Shown in pieces: positions 48,101 through 56,971 of a stretch of DNA of 64,000 nt. The stretch comes from Mytilus trossulus. Taxonomy: Eukaryota > Mollusca > Bivalvia > Mytilida > Mytilidae. Position numbers and translations under genes: made by a program. Below the pieces are notes generated by a model that worked only from the letters and a program-made list of their open reading frames with translations, did no database searches and had not been told where the DNA came from. How positions within the stretch are numbered: the first letter of the stretch is position 1; every line of letters starts with the position of its first letter. The stretch is taken from contig NC_086384.1 in assembly GCF_036588685.1 (NCBI RefSeq), forward strand, positions 55,470,945 through 55,534,944. Direction: 5' to 3'.

Positions 48101-51100
48101 TTGATGCGCTTGAAGATAAATACAGCTTGTTTTTATAATCTCATTTTTTGGGTACATTCAACAATAGCGTATACGTTTTCCGTTTACCACTAAATCAAAT
48201 CCATTGGGGACACGATTTACAGTTTAATTGTGAGAAGGAATAATTACACTCAAATTCAATTCGATTGATAAACATACAAACATAAATTTATACCTAAAAG
48301 TAAATTTCATAAATAGCTCGAATGTATTTGGCAATAAGCTACACAGCTGACGAATATCTTTGAATACACAGAGCTATATTATAAATAAATACAGAAAATG
48401 TCTGTGATATTACTCTGATATAAATATATGTACCATTTTAACCCTATACAAATAGTTATACGTACATACAATGACCAAATGTAGGACTCACTGTTATATT
48501 TTGGAAATATTGTGTTCAATTGGTGTAGAATTCTGTAACGAATTAGCTGTGTGTGTGTGTGTGTTCTACTTACTATCAAATTCGGTGTTTGTTTTCGTCT
48601 GATCATCAGCAATATATAAAAGATTGTCAGTCGATTCTTTTGCATCCTTATTCTTCATCGAACATTTTTTTTCTAAACACAAAATTCACATGCATTAGCT
48701 GCCATGAAGTGATAGATTATTAAAATAAGAGAAACTTGTCATGCTTATTTTAGTTTTTAGTTAAAGATTGATACACATAAAATTTGTATATTAGTGTTCC
48801 GTTTACGATTCACAGTTTTATTTTGAAAAAGAATGATTACACACAAATTCAAATTAATTTATCAACATAAAAATATCATTTTAAAAAAAGGGAACATGAT
48901 GTATCAATATATGACAAACAATCAGCACTTGGAAGCAAACAAAATATAAAACAAAGGAACGTTTACTTAATTCCCTGAGAGAATAAAAGTTGAAAAACGT
49001 TTGCAAAATGTAACAAACGGATATGTTGCATTTCTCTAGCTTTATCTAAATGTTTGATTCGTTCATCTCAATCTCTCTCTTTTAATGTACATACAAAAAA
49101 TCTTGTTTAGTCTTCTCAGATATCAAATGAACTTGTCTTTTCTAATGACACTGACGTCAGGTTTAATTTAAAATCAAAAGTATAATTGACAAACAAGTCA
49201 TTAATATTTGCTAAAGAAAAATCTAGTATAAGTTTAACTTAATTAAATAGATGCAATTGATTAATTTGCGATCAGAAATTCTTCAAAAATTGCAATAGAA
49301 TTTCAACATCTGATATTTGGATAAAAAAAAATCAATACAGGGCCATACATAACCCGTTATAGAAACAGCAGTCACGAATAATGATAAAAAATGCAGTCAT
49401 TAAAAGGAATGTTTTATGTTTTATGCCACCAAAACACAAAAGTATTGATAGTGGCGTTGAACACCAAACAATAAGTCAATCAAACCAAATTAAGATGTAA
49501 TTTTTAACGTCCTCAAAGATTCGCGACGATATGTTTTTCGAAACTGTATTCTAGACCAGGCTAAGATTTGTAAACCTATTCTGATCAATATTTCTTTATT
49601 ATCTTTATATTAGTAATTCGGAAGATAATGTTTAATGTTTGACTTTAACCGTAATTCTTTAAAATGTAAATGTGTTCTGTTGACACATTCAGACATCAAC
49701 AGTTTATGTTCCTTTTAAGACATAATTTGAAAAACTAAGAATAAAACACTGGCAGATCATTGTATGATTATCAAGATCAAACTGGCTGGTGTAAATTTGA
49801 TTTCGGAATAACGTTAACCCGATAAAGATATGTTAGAAAAATTGTCGTTTATCTTTGGGATTTTTATAGCGTTCTTTTTTATATAAAACATTGAATTTTC
49901 GCTTGTTTTTTAAGGACTAAAAGAAGTGTAAATGATATTGAACGATACGTTTCAGACTTTTTTCTGGTAGGACGATGATCAGCAGAAAATAATAGAGCTA
50001 AAGTCAAGCAGAAATAACATAACCACCTGTCGTATCTGGTACAGTTAAACTAACAACAACTTCAGCACTTTGCTTTGTGTCAATTGACGCTCTTGCAACC
50101 ATTTCAGACATGATCATTTGGACTTCGTTTTGCAGTAAATCAATTTGCCCAAGTACTGTCTTTGCGATCTCTGAATAAATGTTTAGGTCATCAGGTGAAA
50201 TTGCCATGATTTGTATATTCATTTTAGAATTTCTGTTCAACCTCAATTCGTCGAGATATTCTAAAATTTGTGTTCTGTTCCATAAAGCCGGTACGTCAAG
50301 TTGTAAGAAAACAGGTACATGAACTCTCTGGCAGTCTGAAAAATCAGAGACATTATACTCCATGTACTCGAAGAGCAATATTATGTTTTTCATTTATGTT
50401 TTATGTATACTGTTTCTCTGTTTACACGAAACGATTGTCAATACTTTATACAAAGTATCAAAAAAAAATCTCATTATTTATCCATGTTTTGACCATGTTA
50501 ACTTACATTTACCATCAGACATTATGTCATCAATGTTTGATACTCATAATAGGCTAATGCATCAAGTTTCTCAGTATTCTGTAGTGCATTCAATTTATCA
50601 TTTAAGAAAAAAAAAGCAGTTATTTCATTAAATTTAAAACTTACCAAATAAGTTAAGAATATTCCAACATACAAAAATGAATAAAATACACGTGTTCAAG
50701 ATACATAATAAACATTTATACCACTAGATATAAAATCAAAATAAGTAGAAATACGTAAACAGAGAGAACGTATGTTTTCCGTATTTTATTGCTATGCAGA
50801 TTTTGTAAACTTTATAGATTGTAATAATTTATTAACCACTTTTGAAACTTTTATCTTGTGAATCCCCTGGTTCATTTGATAATTCACACACAGGGATACA
50901 CCTATCTAGGATAGTTGTACCTTTGAGGGTATTTGTTAACAACCAGTAGTGTAATAAACTGAATACTTATTTTTAAAAAAGAAGAAAAATCAAAGTTTAC
51001 TGTGGTGTCGTATGCATTATACTCCCATTCATCCAATTTCAGTTTAGAAAATAGCTTTCTTTAAATATATAGATTATATACCAAATTAGACATCAAAACA

Positions 51101-53274
51101 TTAAACTGATTGCAAGCTCAAAGTATTTGCTTCACATTTTTTAATTTAGATAAAAGCAGCTAATTTTTCAGTAAAATACTTTACCATTTCCCACTGATTC
51201 TGTATTGTTCGACGTTTTCATATACTCATGCTCTCCAAAAACTTTGATCAGTATATCTATATTGTCAATCCTAGTTTTAATATTTTCTGTCCAAATATAA
51301 GAAAAGACAGATACAATTATAATACCACGAAAAAAATTGCAAGCCACACATTTTTTACTGAAACAGTCGAATACACAACATAAATGTTTTATTGCTCAAA
51401 TTGGTCAACAGCAAAACCAGATCAAATCATGAAAATTCCTTCTTTGTTCCTGTATTATTTATTTAGAATCTTACTTTTTTAAAGATTTTCATAATTATAT
51501 ATGGCAATTATACTTCGGTCACAAACCCTCTAGTTTTTGGTGGGGTTCGTGTTGTTTATTCTTTAGTTTTCTATGTTGTGTCATGTGAACAATTGTTTTT
51601 CTATTTGCCTTTTTTTATTTTTACTCATGACTTTGTTGGTTTATTTACGATTTATGAGTTTGACTGTCCCTGTGGTATTTTTCGTCCCTCTTTCTTAATA
51701 TCAATCTGGAATGGCCGATTAATGTTAAAGCAGACAATTTTCCACAAAAAAAGGCCAAAATAACGTTAAATTATATGTTTATATATATATATATATAAAT
51801 GCAAAGAAATTAATTCGAGTTAGGAGTTGGCATAGACATATTTTTGTTTAGAGTAATCTCTATTGTAACGGTTGACGTCATGTTATAAAATAATATGACC
51901 GTAGTGCAGATTAATAAAGTATACCAACTTTAGCCCTATGCTTAAGTTTTATATATAATTTATGTATAATGTTTTTTATTGATATTTTTCATTGTTTTTG
52001 TGTCTTATTTGCTGTCGTTTGAGGCCGAGTGGTTTAACTACTGTTTCATTGTATATTTACGTATTTCCCTAATGTGTTTTTGGCAATCACTTCCCATGGA
52101 TTCACTGCAATCCTCCGAAAATTGCATGTTAAAAGCCGATGCCTTCTTTTCGAATTCTTCAATTTGAGCTCTCTTGAAAATATATAATATATTTATCACA
52201 ACTGTATATAACACATTTAGGTACACTTAAATATTGTTTTAGAATTGGAATATAATTCAAGTCATTCAAATAATGACAACGTCTTAAAAAAAACGTATTG
52301 ATGCTTGAACGTGTTATAAAAACAAAATAGATAGATTGGAATCAAACATGACCTATTATACGAAAATGTAAACTATTAAAGCTACTAATATATCATTTTA
52401 ATGAAGGCAACATACATGTATTTTGAATGTTTGCTTATTGCAATATATATCAAGCTTGAATATGTTACTAAAATACCATAACAATTATAATATATCATAT
52501 ACAACTTATCGCAGACTGATTATAAATCCAGATAGATCTTTGTATCAAACTAAGACAGGGCTTATGAAATCTTACCTCAAACTCAGCACATTTATTCCTC
52601 CAGTAATCACGACACAGTATTTCATATTTATCCATATAAGTAGGTATAACTGTAAGCTTTTTAGTTTGAAGAATTTGTTTCTCAGTTTCCTCAGCAAATG
52701 TACTGTTAATAAGATTAGCTATTCCCATGATGGATCCATTCAATTTTTCCCATTTCCTTTTAAATTTGTCATCTGTCATTTTCTGTGTATCCGATATATG
52801 AAATATTTTGTTTCGTTCTTCCCTTATCTGGAACGTCCAGTTATCTACTCCTAATTCCTTTTTTCCACATTTATTTATTATATAGTATGCAAGTGTTATA
52901 TCAAGAATTTTTACATCTATGTTTTCTACTGCAGTATATTTACAGATACAGATTTGAGTCACTTTCTTGCAATCATATTTTCTATGTTTTTTTATGTGTT
53001 GAGTTTCGTCTGACTTATACAAAAGCAGAAGCTGTTTTCTAGATATTAATGTTTCTCCTTTTGTCTTTTCTCGTGTACAAGTACATTCACAACATTTTGT
53101 CGTTTCGTACATGTGAACTAGTTTGTGTTTTTCCTGTTTTTGATTAAGAAATGACTCAAAACTAATCGACGTACCAAGTATATTTTCTCTAATATATCTA
53201 TAGAGAACATGGCATGCAATATCGACAAGGAGTGCAACTAGCTTAAAGTAATTCGTTCTTTCTGGAGGTGCCAT
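32231..53274 (-). CDS. HEPN-NHL gene 1, 14-exon model
   Basis: Exons (minus strand): 53274-52576, 52172-52061, 51286-51185, 50335-50027, 48672-48574, 47828-47736, 44906-44799, 42864-42766, 41002-40907, 40173-40078, 37107-37006, 34899-34807, 34704-34639, 33105-32231. All borders are GT/AG, the first junction is phase 0 and all others phase 1, and the sum is 2,949 nt (982 residues). Order of parts: HEPN-like domain, helical linkers, an unclassified 103-residue exon, a run of short repeat exons, and an NHL-like propeller. No signal peptide or membrane segment is seen, so it is probably intracellular. Start: MAPP is preferred over a methionine seven codons upstream because the paralogue starts at the same place and an acceptor-like TTCATTATAG lies just before it, implying a 5' UTR exon. 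Which short exons are spliced in is unknown. Function unproven; RNA cleavage or binding plus ligand recognition is inference. Confidence 0.78.
33421..33800 (+). repeat. Dispersed repeat family A in the last intron of gene 1
   Basis: GAGGGACGAAAGATACC through CCATAACGGTCAACCAACTC, nearly identical to 723-1070, then the homology stops. It retains a 21-bp block (around GGGTGATCTCAGGTGTTCC) missing from the first copy. Confidence 0.85.
34055..34170. repeat. Short palindromic repeat
   Basis: GACTGCCCATA and ACGACAGCGACAGCGAT are mirrored by ATCGCTGTCGCAGTC and GTGGGCAGTC across about 110 bp; could form a hairpin. Intronic in gene 1. Confidence 0.65.
34639..34704 (-). CDS. Gene 1 exon 13: short repeat exon 9 (truncated type)
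   Basis: 66 nt, TTTTCAG to GTAAGT. Core GNKIADDKVTNTEFDG is the clearest form of the repeat motif; the acidic first half is shorter than in its siblings. Phase 1-1. Confidence 0.8.
34807..34899 (-). CDS. Gene 1 exon 12: short repeat exon 8
   Basis: 93 nt, ATGTTTCAG to GTGAGC. Begins NCSEDTESEREQTYISAI and ends ISDNQMLPFAELNG. Phase 1-1, acidic N-half plus S-x-D-N/D-Q core. Confidence 0.8.
35235..35405. repeat. Dispersed repeat family D, copy 1
   Basis: TCTTCATCTTTTATATAAGC, CACGAGCATCACTGAAGAGA and GTGCAAGAAAATTGTTACCG. Second copy at 37320-37460. Intronic, non-coding. Confidence 0.7.
36133..36520. repeat. Three-copy repeat of about 170 bp
   Basis: Blocks with CACTTCCGGA..AACCAAATGGCGGACAT and variants (CTACTTCCGGTAA, CAATATGGCGGACAT) recur at about 36140, 36310 and 36478. 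Intronic, no coding role seen. Confidence 0.7.
37006..37107 (-). CDS. Gene 1 exon 11: short repeat exon 7
   Basis: 102 nt, GTTTTTTAG to GTAAGG. Starts NRSSKNRKSLKNQTYMHTL and ends FADSKIRTDTEFNG. More basic in its first half than the others, but the D-S-K-x-R-T-x-TEFxG end is clear. Phase 1-1. Confidence 0.75.
37320..37460. repeat. Dispersed repeat family D, copy 2
   Basis: Matches 35275-35405 (CACGAGCATCACTGAAGAGA, AAATGCGCATCTGGTGCAAG). Confidence 0.7.
37900..38040. mobile_element. Hairpin-forming MITE-like repeat
   Basis: GTATTACGATATTTCTCCAC and GTTAAATTTTATTATTTAAA on the left are mirrored on the right (TTTAAATAATAAAATTTAAC, GTGGAGAAATATCGTAATAC) around GCGCGAGGCTTGCCGAG. Arms are about 50 bp, nearly perfect. 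Intronic. Confidence 0.8.
38617..38655 (-). CDS. Candidate cryptic 39-nt exon
   Basis: Between AAAAACAG and GTAAGC with phase 1-1, reading KIIKNSTLEKQN. It would fit the phase of the array, but the sequence does not match the repeat motif and it is too short to judge. Listed as a candidate only. Confidence 0.2.
38790..39500 (+). repeat. Four-copy tandem repeat, unit about 150-160 bp
   Basis: Units share ACCGTTCAGGAGTTATGGTT, CTTGAAAGATTGAAAAATGG and TTTTAATATGTTGTTACTGA. The first is preceded by a GGCGGGCGGGCAGTCGGGCA stretch. Intronic in gene 1. Confidence 0.85.
40078..40173 (-). CDS. Gene 1 exon 10: short repeat exon 6
   Basis: 96 nt, TATTTTCAAG to GTAAAT. Starts NYSTMNGEPEEEQPHLSSL and ends LSDAQMTTNTELDG. 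Phase 1-1; strongly acidic. Confidence 0.78.
40440..40760 (+). repeat. Dispersed repeat family E, diverged copy
   Basis: AAAGTCCCTGATCAAATGAC, AAACACATTAAACAAATGGA and GTCGTATAAAATTCCGTTAT follow the order of the copy at 57950-58140. Confidence 0.55.
40907..41002 (-). CDS. Gene 1 exon 9: short repeat exon 5
   Basis: 96 nt, TTTTAAAAG to GTAAGT. Starts YSQMESEDEAKNTEIHSAI and ends IYDNNTRTKTAFVG. Phase 1-1. Exon and about 500 bp of intron are duplicated relative to 42766-42864. Confidence 0.82.
41600..42440. repeat. Composite of repeats E, F and B between two duplicated exons
   Basis: 41600-41800 and 42240-42420 resemble family E; 41870-41980 is family F (GGTCGAGATCCCGCTAACAT); 41985-42240 is a reverse family B copy (CCGTACGGTGACCTATAATT, GATAGTTGTCTCATTGGCAA). 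It separates the duplicated segments carrying short exons 4 and 5. Confidence 0.65.
42766..42864 (-). CDS. Gene 1 exon 8: short repeat exon 4
   Basis: 99 nt, TTATTTTAG to GTAAGT. Starts GYSEFESEDEERNPESCSA and ends IHDDKTRAKTEFVG. Phase 1-1. Closest relative is the exon at 40907-41002. Confidence 0.83.
43297..43475 (-). repeat. GC-rich GTAAACGC repeat, left arm
   Basis: GCGTTTACTTTCGTGTTTAC, AACGCGCGTTAACGCAG and the end TTGGATACACTGACCTA, the reverse complement of the start of 13920-14271. It begins exactly where the duplicated intron homology of exons 4 and 5 ends. Confidence 0.65.
43720..44289. mobile_element. MITE with TTAAAGTCATAAGAAAC ends, long form
   Basis: Inverted ends TTAAAGTCATAAGAAAC and GTTTCTTATGACTTTAA about 570 bp apart. 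A shorter relative with the same ends and outer sequence is at 56972-57345. It lies between the two GC-rich arms, possibly nested in that element. Confidence 0.75.
44398..44705 (+). repeat. GC-rich GTAAACGC repeat, right arm
   Basis: AAACGGGCGTTTACTAGTAA, AAACGCCGCGTTAACTTGCG and the end GGTCTGCACCCAACTGTA, shared with 13920-14271 in the same orientation. Confidence 0.7.
44799..44906 (-). CDS. Gene 1 exon 7: short repeat exon 3
   Basis: 108 nt, TTATTTTAG to GTAAGT. Starts CLNVDSAMKGAKVKQTVH and ends LSVHDVQIKSKTKCNG. The most diverged member: basic rather than acidic, but the S-V-H-D core, K-T end and phase 1-1 are kept. Confidence 0.7.
45140..45400 (+). repeat. Dispersed repeat family E, diverged copy
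   Basis: AAACACATCAAATAAATGGA, CATATTCCTGACTTGTGCA and CTCCCAAATGGCAGTCGCAT follow the family order. Confidence 0.55.
45678..45779 (-). CDS. Candidate extra 102-nt exon in the array
   Basis: Between TCATTACAG and GTAAGA, phase 1-1, open throughout: VLPTSPVKEIVKEWNKRG, then MYVGQSGIQRHTPDC. Splice signals are good and the phase fits between short exons 2 and 3. The protein does not carry the repeat motif, so it may be an unrelated alternative exon or chance. Confidence 0.35.
46185..47400. repeat. Dispersed repeat family C, about 3.4 tandem copies of 354 bp
   Basis: GACTACTGGGCTGG or a close variant recurs at about 46402, 46756 and 47110. Each unit carries CGGGGA.GAAACGT, CCAGACGCG, GTTTCGTCTACATA and GAAGAGCATTGAG. 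Intronic in gene 1; single copies occur elsewhere in the window. Confidence 0.88.
47478..48028 (-). repeat. Segmental duplication containing short exon 2
   Basis: Intron and exon sequence match 48317-48795 (CAAATGTAGGACTCACTGTT, ATATTGTGTTCAATTAGTGT, GCATTAGCTGCCATGAAGT) with an insertion near 47860-47920. Offset about 840 bp. Confidence 0.85.
47736..47828 (-). CDS. Gene 1 exon 6: short repeat exon 2
   Basis: 93 nt, TTTGTGTTTAG to GTAAGT. Starts EVMKNKDAKEMTDNLLSIA and ends ADDQTISNTELDG. Phase 1-1. Duplicate of the exon at 48574-48672. Confidence 0.83.
48317..48795 (-). repeat. Segmental duplication containing short exon 1
   Basis: Counterpart of 47478-48028. It also contains a short GT microsatellite (48549-48564) next to the splice donor. 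Confidence 0.85.
48574..48672 (-). CDS. Gene 1 exon 5: short repeat exon 1
   Basis: 99 nt, TTTGTGTTTAG to GTAAGT. Starts with a lysine pair, then CSMKNKDAKESTDNLLYIA, ending ADDQTKTNTEFD. Last exon base is A rather than G, so the junction residue is Asn instead of the usual Gly or Asp. Phase 1-1. Confidence 0.8.
48800..50026. other. Intron of gene 1, nothing recognised
   Basis: AT-rich intron between the long exon and the short-exon array. No repeat family or exon identified. Confidence 0.4.
50027..50335 (-). CDS. Gene 1 exon 4: unclassified conserved exon
   Basis: 309 nt, GATTTTTCAG to GTGGTT, phase 1-1. Starts CQRVHVPVFLQLDVPALWN, then ILEYLDELRLN, IQIMAISPDDLNIYSEIAK, IDLLQNEVQMIMSEM, ASIDTKQSAEVVVSLTVPD. 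Well conserved with the gene 2 exon at 16878-17195, including spacing, so under constraint. Domain not recognised. Confidence 0.85.
51185..51286 (-). CDS. Gene 1 exon 3: helical linker
   Basis: 102 nt, ATTTGGACAG to GTAAAG, phase 1-1. Encodes NIKTRIDNIDILIKVFGEHE and a Ser/Thr/Asn-rich tail. Same length as gene 2 exon 3; the helix is conserved and the tail is not. Confidence 0.82.
51535..51695 (-). repeat. Dispersed repeat family A, reverse fragment
   Basis: GGTGGGGTTCGTGTTGTTTA, GTTTTCTATGTTGTGTCATG and TGAGTTTGACTGTCCCTGTG match 55825-55970. Confidence 0.75.
51776..51797. repeat. TA microsatellite
   Basis: Alternating TA run in an intron of gene 1. Confidence 0.6.
52061..52172 (-). CDS. 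Gene 1 exon 2
   Basis: 112 nt. Enters in phase 0 after ATTTTCAAG and leaves in phase 1 at GAAATAC|GTAAAT. Encodes RAQIEEFEKKASAFNMQF and SMGSDCQKHIREI. Without splicing at this donor the frame ends a few codons later, giving a short HEPN-only form; the same donor position is conserved in gene 2. Likely a charged helix. Confidence 0.78.
52576..53274 (-). CDS. Gene 1 exon 1: HEPN-like domain (DZIP3 type)
   Basis: 233 codons from ATG 53274 to the GAG|GTAAGA donor. All-helical composition. Features: NYFKLVALLVDIACHVLYRY at 8-27, cysteine block CCECTC at 61-66, LISRKQLLLLY at 76-86, CICKY at 109-113, and R154-N-K-I-F-H159, an R-x4-H motif followed by D-T-Q and a conserved W175. This pattern fits the HEPN domain at the N-terminus of DZIP3-like proteins, expanded in bivalves. 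In catalytic HEPN proteins R-x4-6-H is the RNase centre; whether this copy cleaves RNA is not shown. The two cysteine-rich patches could bind metal. The gene 2 copy conserves all of these. Confidence 0.82.
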
Positions 53275-53714
53275 ATCTATAATGAAGTGCAGCATAAGTT
53301 TTTATATAATCTTAAAACCTCCCTTAAAAAAAAATTTCACACTTCGGGAGTTGAAAAAAATCATTAATTCATACATGTTTTAAATAAATATGATCTTAGT
53401 TATTCTTTCCATTCTTTCCAACGTTTGCCCACAATGTTTACTTACAAAAATCAAAACATTAAGCACAATTCGTAGATAAAATTAAGATTGGCAAGATCTT
53501 AGGATAATTGAGAACCTAGTCAATTATCTCTTTCGTACAATAAAGTCCCAACTCGCACACGCTAAAACAGTTTGAGTCAGCTCCATGTATTAAAATATTT
53601 ATTGAGGTACTGTTTTATTTGTTTCCCTATTGTTTGATTACTATTCAATTAAAACTTTTATTATTTCAAGCAAAACAATCGTAAAATTATGTTGAAGAAC
53701 TTCAAACTCATCTA

Positions 53715-53925
53715 TATAGATATAAGAATATCTGATTAAAAGCCAATGAGACAACTCTCCATCCAAGTCAAACTTTGTAGGACTAAACCATTATAGGTCA
53801 AAGTTCGGTGTTCAACACTGAGCTTTGGCTTACACTGAACAGCAAGCTATAAAGGGCGACTAAAACTACAAGTGTAAAACAATTCAAACAGGATAACCAA
53901 CGGTCTATAGTGTGTGATAAAAGTT
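53715..53925 (+). repeat. Dispersed repeat family B
   Basis: AGCCAATGAGACAACTCTCC, ACCATTATAGGTCAAAG and AGTGTAAAACAATTCAAACA follow the family order. Confidence 0.65.
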
Positions 53926-54849
53926 TGTGAAGGAATTCAATGTTTACTATACCAGTGTTAATTCTAGTGCACTTTATGACATTATTACTATACCAATCGG
54001 AATGATATTTTTTTGCAGAGTTTTGAGTTTTTGGAAATGATTTTACTTTGAAGTCATGTATTATTTATGAAATATTACATGTTTAATAGGCCGAATTTCT
54101 GGATAAGGTGAATAATTTTGTAGACTTTTGCTTACGAAATTATAGCAAAAAGTTTGATTGACAAATTTATCTGAAAATATCTGACATTTCCAATATACCC
54201 CTTTCATATGTTATGGTGTGGAACGGTCGTTGTTATCAAATGTTATGTAATTTTATTGGTTTATGCTCTTATTAGTTTTAAACTTTAAACTTTCCACAAA
54301 ATATGACTATTGTTTAAATCGGAACTTGCATGACAGTGTACAGTAACTTCAATGACCTTCAAACTTGACACTAGACGATAACATCTTAAGAATGTTCTAT
54401 GATCTTACCTTACTTGTTTTCAAACAAACATGCACATTGATAACATATATATTGAGCAAGGTTTCTTGTTAAACTGACGTTTGATCACACACAAAAATAG
54501 AAATGTGATTTCCTATAAATTTGCGGAATATACCAATGAGACATTTTAGATCAGATGTTTAAGAAAATTGACATCACCACATTTAAAAGCGTTAAATGCA
54601 AATAAAGAGGGTTTGGAAGATGAATAATCCAACTAATAAACTCTTTTGTTTTAAAACATTGATGAAAACCAAAACCAAATCCAACAGGTGACCTCAAGTG
54701 CCAAGAAAGTGTAATCATGTCTTTTTTAATTCAAGGGTAACTAATGAGTCTTTTGTAGATGTAACGCGCGTCTGGCGCAAATACAATTTTTTTTATGCTG
54801 GTATCTATGGTGAGTTTATTTACATGTGACATCATTTTTTCTGTCTTAG
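53926..54849. other. Spacer upstream of gene 1
   Basis: AT-rich, with a short family C-like fragment at 54745-54830 (GTAACGCGCGTCTGGCGCAA). No gene recognised. Confidence 0.4.
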
Positions 54850-55215
54850 TATACACCGGGTTATAAGTATAATTCGATAGGTCACATTTGCATAAGAGGG
54901 ATAGGGTTGTAGCTATATGATATGGAACATAATCCGTTTCATCTGTGATAAGGCAAAGTTATAACTGTCAATCAATTCGTGATGACACCTGTTAAAGAAA
55001 CGAAGAAATGATTTAAACTTCACCACTTGGAAATCTTGGGTTTATAGCTTCCTTGTAAGTTGCAACCCTTTTTCAGAGAAATCATAATAAGAAAAACAAA
55101 TCTTTGAAATATAGTAATAACTGTGATTTTTATATTCCGTATACAGGCGATGCTGGAATGTTGTAACACATAAATGGAAAGTTCACAATAGGGAAACTGA
55201 AATCATTTCTTATTT
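54850..55215 (+). repeat. Dispersed repeat family A, diverged 3' part
   Basis: AATTCGATAGGTCACATTTG, TAAGAGGGATAGGGTTGTAG, CAATTCGTGATG and TGCTGGAATGTTG match 960-1290 with about one difference in five. Confidence 0.7.
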
Positions 55216-55679
55216 CTTAAAGTTTTGTTTTCAGCCGATTATCATTGTCGTATTCTAGATGTAAGTCAAAATATGAGGCAGACTTAGTCAGGAGTCAAGA
55301 TCTTTAAATTCTTGTCTTTTAAAGTTTGAGTTTTCAACATGTAACTTAATCAAGGAATGTAGTTCAGTTCCAGTTTATTATACATGTACAACTAGTTTTC
55401 ACGTGATGTGGTACTTAATTTTACGGAATAAACATTTTAGATATCGATTTTAGTATTAAAACAAATTAATTAATGAAAATGCATTGAAATCAAACTATAG
55501 TACTCCTTTAATATGGCAGAAAAAATTTATCCCATCAATATTTACTTAATCAACCATCTCAACAATACATTCAAATTGTTTTTTTTTTACTTTCGGTCTC
55601 GCCTGAGGGAGTCAAAAACGTGACATAGGTATGCTGTTTCCGGTGTCAGCGGTGGGGTCAGCATTGTATTAGTTTGTGA

Positions 55680-55975
55680 TAAGGCCTACAAAAATGTAGT
55701 TTAATGTGACCTACCGAATTATATTATTGACCTGATTTGTTATCACATAAGCAACACGACGGGTGCCACATGTGGAGCAGGATCTGCATACCCTTCAGGA
55801 GCACCTGAGATCACCCCTAGGTTTTGGTGGGGTTCGTGTTGTTTATTCTTTAGTTTTCTATGTTGTGTCATGTGTATTTGTAGGTTTGTCTTTTTTCATT
55901 TGAGCCATGGCGTTGTCAGTTTGTTTAAGATTTATGAGTTTGACTGTCCCTTTGGTATCTTTCATCCCTCTTTTA
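55680..55975 (-). repeat. Dispersed repeat family A, reverse 5' part
   Basis: GCAACACGACGGGTGCCACA, GGAGCAGGATCTGCATACCC and GACTGTCCCTTTGGTATCTT mirror 721-960. Confidence 0.85.
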
Positions 55976-56254
55976 GATGAACTGCAAGTGGTGTGTCAAA
56001 GATATTTGGTATGTAGTTGTATAAGTGTTGGCACGTCTTATTACCATAGAGATTATTTGGCGCACCCCTCACTCATGATTTTCTTAGTCAACATGTATAA
56101 GTTCGTGTTAAGTCTTTTAAAGGGAACTTCTAATGATTAGTCAATGGTATTTGATATGCAGTTGTATTATCATTAGCACAGCTGATATTCATGAAGACTG
56201 TTTAGACATGTACCTCAGTCATGGTTCATTGACTTTAAATATTTGCAAAACGTA

Positions 56255-56480
56255 CATGTTAAAAAGCAAAATCACAAAATCACTGAACTTAGAGGAAAAT
56301 GAATTTCGGGAAGTCCCTTATCACATGGCAAAATCAAATAACAAAACGCATCAAAAATGAATGGACAAGAACTGTCGAATTCCTGATTTGGTACAGGCAT
56401 TTTCAAATGTAAAATATGGTGGATTAAACCTGGTTCTTTAGCGCTTACCCTCTCACTTTAATGATTGTTGCTATTCTAAT
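56255..56480 (+). repeat. Dispersed repeat family E, partial copy
   Basis: CACTGAACTTAGAGGAAAAT, AAGTCCCTTATCACATGGCA, AACAAAACGCATCAAAA and TTAAACCTGGTTCTTTAGCG match the start of the copy at 57920. Confidence 0.8.
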
Positions 56481-56971
56481 TTCAACATTTGCATTATCGA
56501 AATTACAAAAAAGCGAGACATATTTTTGCGATAACAGTTACTGTTTTAATTTTGTTGTATATTTTATTTTATTTCAAGTGTTTAAAACTAAGGGATATGA
56601 ACGAATGTTAAAAATTTCCATAATGCACATAATCTAGGCGTGATTGTAACTGGAATATGATATCAACACAATGTGTCATTAAACTGTGGATATTTATCTT
56701 AAGATTTGCCCATGAGATAATTTTTTATTACACTTGTGGTTGATCTTTAAATCTAAAAAGCATTTAAAAATGAAATCCAATACATACTACAATAATAATA
56801 TTGTCCTATTTATGTATATTTTAAAAAACGGGAGAAATACCTTTGTTAAGCGGTTTATCAAAATAAACAGAACACATGAGCTAAGCTATCTTGTGAAATA
56901 GAGCAAAACGAATATTACATATGGGTGTTTCTTTTAATAAATTGCTACAAATAGAGCAATTATCAAATGAT

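Noticed and set aside
53300..53308. TATA-like TATATAAA upstream of gene 1
   Set aside because: It would place transcription start at the ATG. An acceptor-like TTCATTATAG next to the ATG favours an upstream UTR exon, so it is not listed as a promoter.
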